Assembly (NCBI RefSeq): GCF_051106095.1
Contig: NC_135786.1
Span: 91,706,501-91,770,500, forward strand
Reading direction: 5' to 3'
Length of the DNA: 64,000 nucleotides
Source of the DNA: Pogona vitticeps
Lineage: Eukaryota; Chordata; Lepidosauria; Squamata; Agamidae
The notes under the pieces are model-generated. The model ran no database searches. It was given only the letters and a program-made list of their open reading frames with translations, and was not told the DNA's origin. The translations under genes were made by a program, and so were the position numbers. Shown piece after piece: positions 58,101 through 64,000 of this stretch. How positions within the stretch are numbered: the first letter of the stretch is position 1; each line of letters starts with the position of its first letter.

Positions 58101-61100
58101 ATCAAGAACGTTTATCAGATACGAAACTTACAGATGGGTGTGCTTAAAAGGAGGCGACAGCTTGTAAATCACTGGGAAGTCTTGAAGAGAAAACATATTT
58201 TCCTTAGCAAATGACTCTGTCATTCATCCTGTTTAGGGATCCATGCTTTCTTCGCATGAGAGTGACAGTGAAGCCTTGTGGCTCTGTGGGGCCACAACTG
58301 GATGGCTGACCAGAGCACCATCCATGTGTGCAGAGGCAGCCAGAATTTCTAAAAGCCGCTCCGGCAACTGGTGGTGGGAAAGTTGGCAAAGATGAGAGAA
58401 ACCTTACGGAATGGCCCCTTGGAGAAGCAAGGAGGCCTGTAGCTACCTCCCCTCCTGCCGGCGGATGCTCTCCCAGCAGTCTGTATAAGAGCCGGCCCAG
58501 CCCAAGAGACCTCTGAAGCTTGCAACCAAGGGAGGCATAGGACTCTTCGAGCCATCAGTTTTATGTGGTTAAGATTCTCCCCACCCCACCCTCAATAGGG
58601 TCAATCCACCGGCATTCTCTTGTACTGGCACTGCCCCTCTTAGCAACACCTTTCCCATACTTCCCTGTGCAGAAACGTGGGCCCATAGGAGGCCAAAAGG
58701 CCCTTGCACAGTTTCCCAGAGATCCTCATTCCCCCCATGTGCCACACTAGCCAGAACCCTCGGGATCTCAAGAATCCCAATCATCAAAAATCTCAAAATC
58801 TGGCTTTTTGCCAGCAAGACCAGTAATTTCCAACTTATTTGGGAGCTTTTAATTTTTCAACACTGACCTTATCCTGTATTTACTCAACTGGCAACAAGAT
58901 CTGATTCTGTAGCCATTTGTGACACAAGGTATTTACCACCTGAGAAGGCAGCTGTCAATAGTTGCCATAAGCAAGGTGACTGTGACCTTACCTGAACTGT
59001 AGCATTAATGGAGGAAGGGTTGTTAAGTGTTCTGGAAACCTTGAAAAACTAGAGGCTTTCTTCAAATAGTTAACATATATATACTCATGAACATGGGCAC
59101 AAAAAAGCTTACTGTATACCGTATGACAGGATTGACAGGTGGTAAAACCTCTAAAAGTCGCAGTTAGAATATGCCCAATCGGATCAATAAAGTCATGGAG
59201 TTGATTTCCTAAATCAGTTATTTCAATGGGCCTACTTTAGTGCAATTTACTGCACTAACCAATAGGATTTTAACCATTATTAGTGTTATTTGTTGTCTTT
59301 TTCTAAGCATTTTCATGTGTAAATTTTTGATACACATTTCTCATTTTGTCGGTAAAGTAACTAAGTATTGGAGTACAAAAATGCTATTATTTAGGTCTTA
59401 TGTTTAAGGAATTAATCTATACATATTGACACCATTGAGCTGTTGGATAGATCTAGAACCGGTCTTTGGTGATGTTGGCTCAAAAAAAAAAAATCAAACA
59501 TCCTCCTAGCTTCAAAGCCTAGCTATCACTTTCTTGGCTGTGCTAAACTGTGATGGAATATTCAGAACTGGCTTTTGTATGTGGAACTGGCTGCCTGATT
59601 CTCCTTCCCATGTAGGCCAAAGTCATTACTTGTTTGTTGGGGTGTTCAGGAATCTGTCAACCCTACAAGCGATTATCAAGATTTTAGCAGTCCCGTCAGC
59701 CTACTTTCCCATAGGGAAGAAGAATTTTGCATCTTTAATTTAGATGACTTGTCTGATAACAGAGTGTTGTAGCTTCCAGGCAGGAACTTCACCCAGAACA
59801 CTATCTTGCATTTTTCTCAATTTTTTTATGAATTGACTAATAAAGACAGACAAGTTTCATCTGATTGCAGAGCACAGTTTAGAATGTCTGTCTGGAGGTC
59901 GTTTTCAAAACAGATTTGGACAAGAGTGTTTATGCCTCAAAGGAAAACACATACTTTTTGTAACACTCCATAAATTCATACATAGTACTAAGCAAGTCTT
60001 TCTAGGAAATAGTTTCTGGAAATATTTCCAAATTAAAATAGTATTGAGGTTTCAAAGGAAAAAAAAACTCCTTTTTCTTCATTACTTTATTAACTACCCA
60101 AGGTTGTATGCCACGTTTTGTCTTTCATATTGCTCTTGTGAATTGCTTATTCATATTAGGGAAATCTTTTAGCATATACACAGCTTCAGTTTTCCAAATG
60201 GATAATATGGGGGAAAGAAAATGCTCATGCCCTAGTATATTGTGACATTAGAAAACCTGAATAGCAAAGCAGAGATTTACTGTATTTTGTTTTTATTAAG
60301 GCCAGCAGATCTCCTCTACAGAGAGTGCAGATCTTCCTTTGCTCATGTAAAGCACTTTGAATTTTCCAATGCATCAGCTTTGTTTTACAGCCGGGCCCTA
60401 TGTGTATATAGTTGGAAGTATGTCCCACTGAGACCAATCAGGCTTACTTTCAAATAAGCAGGACTGCAGCCTCATTCTCTTTTCCAGGATTGTATATTCT
60501 TCTGATGGAAACATTAAAGAGGCCAAGCAAGAGATTTTTGAGAAAGGAGTATCAAAGCTCAGATTTACAAAGGAAGATGAAAGTCTTCAAGTCAGCCATC
60601 TAGAGAGTGGTCAGATGCCAGCCGAACTGTGCCTGGAAAATCATGAAAGGACACTTGGGCATCAGTATGCCTTGAACAGTGCTGTAGAAGCAGAATCTGC
60701 TGCTTTCCCTTTTATTGCAAATGAAATTCCTGAAGAAGCTGTAGATGCTGAAGGCAATAGAACGATGTCAGGTGAGGTTAAATTGGCAGTGTTTGGATTT
60801 TCTTTCATTACAACTAAATGCCAGTGTGTGTTTGTTCACTGTCTCCAACAAAGTTTGCAGTCATTCCACTAGCAGTGTCACAACAGATAATTCTCTCCTG
60901 CAGCTTGGCTTCTGAGGAAATGAGGCTTGCGCCAGTCAGATGGGGGCGGTAGGCACATATAGAGATAGTGGCTACCCTTACAACTGCCTCTTGAGTATGA
61001 GCTGCTCTGTGGACTGAGAAGAGAGACATTCTAGTTCACTACTTTGTGACTTTCCTCTTTAAACAATCTAGTGGGGTAGGAGAGATGAGCAGCCGTGGGG

Positions 61101-61819
61101 GTTTTTCTAGAGTTGCAGGGTTCCTTTTCTTATTTATTTAAAGTATTTTTATCTAATTCTTCAGCTGGAGAGGTGAGATAGGTAAGATAGATAGTAACCA
61201 AAACAAATAAGATGGGCCCTGTCTGCAGGCTTATAGTTTGAAAAGCACGACACAAAGAAAGAAGAGGGTCATGTGCGATAGAACATGTTGTTTCTTCATG
61301 AATTGAACATTCCAACTTCCTGCTGTCTTACTGGTTACTCACATGACACTCTTGCTTCCTTGAATTGTATACTCACCCCGTCAGTACTTGAAAAGTATAG
61401 TAATGTCGAAGACTCAGCCAACAAAACACTTAGAGTTCTACTATAGGCATTAACGTACGAAGTGAACCAAAGAACACACACACCCCATAGACATCAGAAT
61501 CTAACCACTGAAATTGGCAGGAATTGAACCTGTATTTTATTTATGCACAGTGCACTTTATACCACTTAATTTTCCTTTTAAGTATAAAAGGTTTGTATAC
61601 ATACAAAACCTATGTCTACAATGTAACAATTTAAAATAATATTTTTGGTCTATGAATATCTGAATTACAGAACATGACTGTGTGGAATATAAATAGTTAT
61701 TTTCTTTCTCCAGTTAATTCTGCATCTGATTTAGGAAAAGACCTACTGATGCTCTACAAGAAATCTTGGTTTTCAGATATTAATATTTGGATCGATGGAA
61801 AACAATTCCAAGTGCACAG
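45962..61819 (+). CDS. BTBD8: BTBD8, 5' part (two-BTB-domain protein), four exons in window
   Basis: BTBD8 has two BTB/POZ domains followed, in the long form formerly annotated partly as KIAA1107 (APache), by a long tail implicated in AP2/clathrin membrane traffic. Exons 45962-46107, 47466-47663, 60488-60771 and 61714-61819 join in phase into 244 residues plus two bases. Exon 1 gives a Gly/Arg-rich leader and [19 protein letters not shown], matching human ERRRLKATVSEQLSQD as I recall. The first BTB runs [20 protein letters not shown] to [20 protein letters not shown] weakly conserved acidic linker (residues ~130-209) follows. The second BTB begins [16 protein letters not shown]. The gene continues past 64000. 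Intron 2 is about 12.8 kb and full of transposons. Confidence 0.93.
46108..47140. other. BTBD8 intron 1, unrecognised part
   Basis: About 1 kb with no supported feature. Confidence 0.4.
47147..47401 (-). mobile_element. tRNA-derived SINE, full length, minus orientation
   Basis: The right end is the inverse of a tRNA-like head (A box from taaccactgcgccacgagg, B box from gggatttgaacccca). The body includes cgacctcggaaggatggaag. The left end is accgccccatagcgctacaa preceded by (TTTA)n. Good preservation suggests a young copy. The right end lies about 60 bp from the exon 2 acceptor. Confidence 0.8.
47466..47663 (+). CDS. BTBD8: BTBD8 exon 2 (first BTB domain core)
   Basis: Acceptor ctgctttgttgcag, donor ctgca/gtaagt, phase 2. 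Encodes [35 protein letters not shown] and [13 protein letters not shown]. The D-x-x-F ... AHK-x-VL-x-AR order is the BTB signature. Confidence 0.95.
47664..48714. other. BTBD8 intron 2, left part
   Basis: AT-rich intron with no supported feature. Confidence 0.35.
48720..49070 (+). mobile_element. Ancient L2-type LINE fragment (reverse transcriptase)
   Basis: Broken translation recalls the L2/CR1 RT core: [20 protein letters not shown] at 48760-48815, then a diverged stretch ending GILLG around 48900. Many substitutions and frame breaks imply great age. Confidence 0.55.
49937..51285 (-). mobile_element. CR1 LINE, 5' truncated, split by a MITE
   Basis: The + strand starts atcatagaatcacagagttg, the inverse of the CR1 3' end. 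On -, the right part (51100-51236) encodes [20 protein letters not shown] of the RT. The left part (50237-50635) encodes [20 protein letters not shown] and [16 protein letters not shown] of the RT C-terminus. A Tigger-like MITE separates them at 50799-51070. Confidence 0.9.
50799..51070. mobile_element. Tigger/pogo-like MITE inserted in CR1
   Basis: TIRs cagtggaccctcgacttaca and its inverse at the right end, flanked by TA (50797-50798 and 51071-51072). The interior repeats cgacttacagactttt. The 272-bp element has no coding capacity. Confidence 0.88.
51286..52355. other. BTBD8 intron 2, unrecognised part
   Basis: AT-rich sequence. A splice-flanked 61-bp open segment at 51663-51723 is discussed under rejected items. 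Confidence 0.35.
52502..52795 (-). mobile_element. BovB LINE 3' end, 5' truncated
   Basis: Inverse of the BovB 3' end; on - it encodes [20 protein letters not shown] and [20 protein letters not shown] plausible diverged duplication, aagctatacat before and aagccatgtac after. Closely related to 40747-41446. Confidence 0.85.
52807..54822. mobile_element. 2-kb GC-rich palindromic DNA element (Tigger-like TIRs)
   Basis: TA-flanked (52805-52806, 54823-54824). Ends caatggtgcctcgcatagcg and cgttaaacgaggcaccactg are inverted, and both subterminal zones carry gcatagcgatg-type and cccccagctgag-type inverted blocks. The interior is a hierarchy of hairpins: ccttccgagctctcaaaggg with its mirror (53181-53245), repeated catgcaaggggaaccggccg modules (53460-53760), ggatgcctgaaaggcatccg hairpins (53858-54030) and a 124-bp tandem array. 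Despite many long open frames there is no transposase motif; it is non-autonomous. Confidence 0.8.
54177..54650. repeat. Tandem array, 124-bp unit, about 3.8 copies
   Basis: The motif ccgaaggggaatcccggcgg recurs at 54301, 54425 and 54549, and in variant form at 54177, an exact 124-bp period. Each unit holds two hairpins (acccttcggaagggt and ccgctcagct). It lies inside the palindromic element. Confidence 0.85.
55007..56607. other. BTBD8 intron 2, unrecognised with a SINE-like tail
   Basis: At 55315-55395 gtgccttgaggtcccctatg and gcagcatataaataacctta followed by ATTA repeats resembles a SINE or LINE 3' tail. The rest is unrecognised. Confidence 0.35.
56608..56710 (+). mobile_element. tRNA-derived SINE fragment, plus orientation
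   Basis: cagctcagtggatttggagt followed by gatgagagttcaaatcccc gives A- and B-box-like segments; the body breaks off near the next element. Confidence 0.5.
56727..57440. mobile_element. Tigger-like element split by a second Tigger-like MITE
   Basis: The left end after TA is cagtatgacccccatatcca, followed by catgagatcaatatccacag. The right part at 57360-57440 (catggatgtgggggtcc) is its inverse. The left end is similar to 52356. The inner element occupies 56868-57356. Confidence 0.6.
56868..57356. mobile_element. Tigger/pogo-like MITE, 489 bp, palindromic
   Basis: TIRs cagtcaaccctcgacttatg and, inverted, cttacttgac-type text ending ggtaccactg, flanked by TA (56866-56867, 57357-57358). The middle is a large imperfect palindrome built from tctcaaagggctt and aagccctttgaga blocks (57041-57215). 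Confidence 0.85.
57441..60487. other. BTBD8 intron 2, right part
   Basis: About 3 kb without a supported feature. A 164-codon open frame at 57720-58214 and a TATA-like site near 58485 are discussed under rejected items. Confidence 0.35.
60488..60771 (+). CDS. BTBD8: BTBD8 exon 3 (end of first BTB and linker)
   Basis: Acceptor cattctcttttccag; the first base completes CA+G (Gln), giving [20 protein letters not shown], matching human LQIIYSSNRNIKNYEEEI. The remainder is an acidic, poorly conserved linker. Donor tcag/gtgagg, phase 1. Confidence 0.93.
60772..61713. other. BTBD8 intron 3, nothing recognised
   Basis: AT-rich intron with no supported feature. Confidence 0.4.
61714..61819 (+). CDS. 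BTBD8: BTBD8 exon 4 (start of second BTB domain)
   Basis: Acceptor tttctttctccag, donor cacag/gtattt, phase 2. Encodes [20 protein letters not shown] then [13 protein letters not shown], parallel to human ASELGEDLLKLY and DIDIFVDGKRFKAHR. The next exon is not in the window. Confidence 0.93.
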
Positions 61820-62151
61820 GTATTTTGAAACTATGCCATTGCTTGAAATGAGTTTAGTAAGCTTTTATCCAGGGACCAAAATGGAAAAAAAAAAGTATTA
61901 ATGCTATATTATTCGCTTCTTAGCTACTTTTCAAAATTACAAGCCTTCCAAGGCAGCGCCTAATATAAAACTAGAGTTTGCAAAACTTACTTTTTCACAC
62001 TACAGCTCCCAGAATCATTTGGCATCATGGCCAGTCAACTTGGATTCTGCAAGGTTTAATCCAAACAAAGTAACTTCCCTAAGGTCTGCATATAATGTGG
62101 AATGCCAATACTGTATATAATTTCTCAGTCCTATAGTCACATACTTTATAA

Positions 62152-62477
62152 CAGCGGTCCCCAACTTTTTTAGCCCCGCGGACCGGCTGGAGAAGGCAGG
62201 GCACCCCCCTGCACATGTGCAAAGGAGCATGTGTGCTGTGGCGCAAGTGTGCTCGTGCGCATACGCAAAAGAGTGTGGGCACTTGTATGGGCATGGGCAT
62301 GCTTGTGCGCATGTGCAAAGGGCAGCGTAGTGCTCATGCGGGCTCATGCTGAGGCGCAAATGGGCTGTGCGAGGGGGGAGTGTGTGTGGGGGTGGGGCGG
62401 AGGTATGTCTCTGCTACCCGGTCCGGTTCAAGCCATGAACCAGCACCGGGCCATGGACTGGGGGTTGGGGACCTCTG
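62152..62477. mobile_element. hAT-type MITE, second copy, with 8-bp duplication
   Basis: Starts cagcggtccccaactttttt and ends ggggttggggacctctg. Flanked by ctttataa (62144-62151) and ctttatag (62478-62485). The interior is rich in gcatgtgcaaag-like units. Relative of 38504-38867. BTBD8 intron 4. Confidence 0.85.
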
Positions 62478-62485
62478 CTTTATAG

Positions 62486-63455
62486 AACTCAAGACTCACT
62501 TTGAACAAGACAGAGATTGGAATGCACCAGTGTTTAGTTATGCTACCATCTTACTCCATTTTGAGTCCATGCAAAGCTGAGTATTTTTTCCGCTTGATGT
62601 TGTGACCTGATTATCACATTATTAATGAGGAACATTATATGTTATGCTGCAGTGTGTAAATCCATGTTAAGAATGTTGTCAGTGAATTTCCCTTAAGATG
62701 GACATCTTTATTTCAAATTCATTATATTAAAACATTCAACCAATGTTGATACGTCATAATTAAAGATCTAGGGTCATTTTAAAATGGGAATTTTATTTTC
62801 TATATTCTGAATGCCATACAGTTACATGAACCTTTTATATCATGAAAATTTAAATATGCTTTCTATAAAAGAGAACAGAAACAAATACAAAAATATTCCA
62901 AATGCAAACATCTATTTATAGAAGTTTCTGAGAATAAATATCACTTGAAAATCTAGGAAAAGGGTAACCAATATGTAGCACTCTGATCAACCCCAGCTAG
63001 CGTGGCCAACAGCGAGAGAAACTGAATGAAAAAAATTTTTAGGACGCAGGTCCTCACAACAGTTTAGATAAAGTATCATGCAAATAATGCAATGACCAAA
63101 CTTTGTTCAGAAATACAAGTGGTCTTGCTGTCTTGATTTAAGGAAGAGCAAATCCAACATTAGGTGAAAACTGATTCTCATTAACAAATGAAGTTCATCA
63201 TGTTTTAAACCTTTAAAAGTTCACCCTGCCCCAGCCTTAAAGAAATCTTCACAACAGGGATGGCAGCGAACAATATATGGGTCTTCTAAGAAAGCTCTTT
63301 CAAGTAAATCCAGTTATTAGTCCCATGTAGAGCAACCCGATTGAACCAATTAAATTCATATGTCTTAATTTAACAAAGTCTTATTGATCCAGTGGGTTGA
63401 CTCTAGTTGGGACTAACAATTGGAATTAGGCCAAGGTGGGCAATTTCAAGTGTTA
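62486..63455. other. BTBD8 intron 4, nothing recognised
   Basis: AT-rich intron. I looked for the next BTBD8 exon (human AILSARSSYFAAML) and did not find it. Confidence 0.4.
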
Positions 63456-64000
63456 CAGTCATCGCCAAAAATATTGACTCCCTTGCAATTCTGTCAGAAA
63501 ATGCAATCCTTCTCTCAGAAAATTGTTGCAGTTGCAAATGTTTTGGTACTCATATGTTCATTTATTTGGTTTGCATTGGAACAACACAAAAACATGGAGA
63601 AGTCAAATCTGATACAATCCCACACAGAAATCCAAAAAACCACTGGACAAAATTATTGGCACCCTGTCTAAATTGTAAGAAATCATTGCTTTTCAAGCAT
63701 GTGATGCTCCTTTCATTTGTACTTAGACATACCTGTCACAAGTAAGAAGGGTGGGCAATATCGTAATCACACTTGCAACTAGTTAAGATGAAGAAAAGTT
63801 GGCTCAACCTTTGTGTTGTGTGTGACACTGAGCATGGAGAAAAGAATGAAGTGTAAATAGTCTGTGGATTTGAGAGAAAAATTGTGGAAATACTCAACAA
63901 TCTCAAGGCTACAAGTCCATCTCCAGAGATCTTAATGTTCCTGTTTCCACTGTGCACAATATCATTAAGAGGTTTACAGCCCATGGCACTGTAACTACTC
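63456..64000 (+). mobile_element. Tc1/mariner-type DNA transposon, cut by window edge
   Basis: After TA (63454-63455) the element begins cagtcatcgccaaaaatatt. The transposase start region is near 63835. The HTH part reads GYKSISRDLNVPVSTVHNII then KRFTAHGTVTT at about 63910-64000, matching the Tc1 paired-like DNA-binding domain. The start region carries an in-frame TAG near 63859 and a frame shift relative to the HTH, so the copy is probably inactive. The DDE domain lies beyond the window. Confidence 0.85.

Noticed and set aside
57720-58214. 164-codon open frame in BTBD8 intron 2
   Set aside because: No conserved motif, AT-rich intron composition and no splice or promoter context; consistent with chance.
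58440-58560. TATA-like tataagag near 58485 with GC-rich flanks
   Set aside because: A single motif with no other promoter evidence and no downstream gene or exon.

Overview
The window is vertebrate nuclear DNA, almost certainly from a squamate reptile. It carries split genes with long introns, BovB (RTE) and CR1 LINEs, a Sauria-type SINE with a CTTTACCTTTACC tail, many tRNA-derived SINEs, hAT-type and Tigger/pogo-type MITEs and a Tc1-like transposon. I see no bacterial or phage feature and no CRISPR array.

Three host genes lie on the + strand in the order BRDT, EPHX4, BTBD8. This is the order I know from human chromosome 1p22, so the block is conserved synteny. (1) 1 to about 10150 holds the 3' part of BRDT, the testis BET bromodomain gene: six phase-compatible exons encoding the last ~264 residues, ending with the BET C-terminal motif. 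One of these exons has an in-frame TAA unless a later acceptor is used. (2) 19900-43500 holds a complete EPHX4 (epoxide hydrolase 4) with a CpG-rich promoter. Its seven coding exons join without a break into a 351-residue alpha/beta hydrolase with Asp158, Asp296 and His325 as catalytic triad. (3) From about 45600 to the right edge lies the 5' part of BTBD8: a promoter with three CCAAT boxes and four coding exons. These give a complete first BTB segment, the linker and the start of the second BTB domain; the gene continues beyond 64000.

Between and inside the genes the DNA is mostly repeat-derived or unrecognised intron. Main blocks are a 14866-18221 LINE pair (a zinc-finger LINE 3' end on - abutting a BovB on +), an LTR-like relic at 18258-19300, a perfect 85-bp-arm palindrome at 21931-22103, a 5'-truncated LINE with a 20-bp target-site duplication at 31913-32736, a BovB fragment with a 12-bp duplication at 40747-41446, a CR1 split by a MITE at 49937-51285, and a nested cluster at 52356-55006. 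That cluster includes a 2-kb GC-rich palindromic element with an internal array of 124-bp units.

I did not find a convincing new gene system. The best second-look items are the BRDT in-frame stop, the hierarchical palindromic element and its sequence module shared with a smaller MITE 2.2 kb away, two hAT MITEs sharing a reused target site, and the near-perfect palindrome in EPHX4 intron 1. Comparisons with human proteins are from memory; no database search was run.
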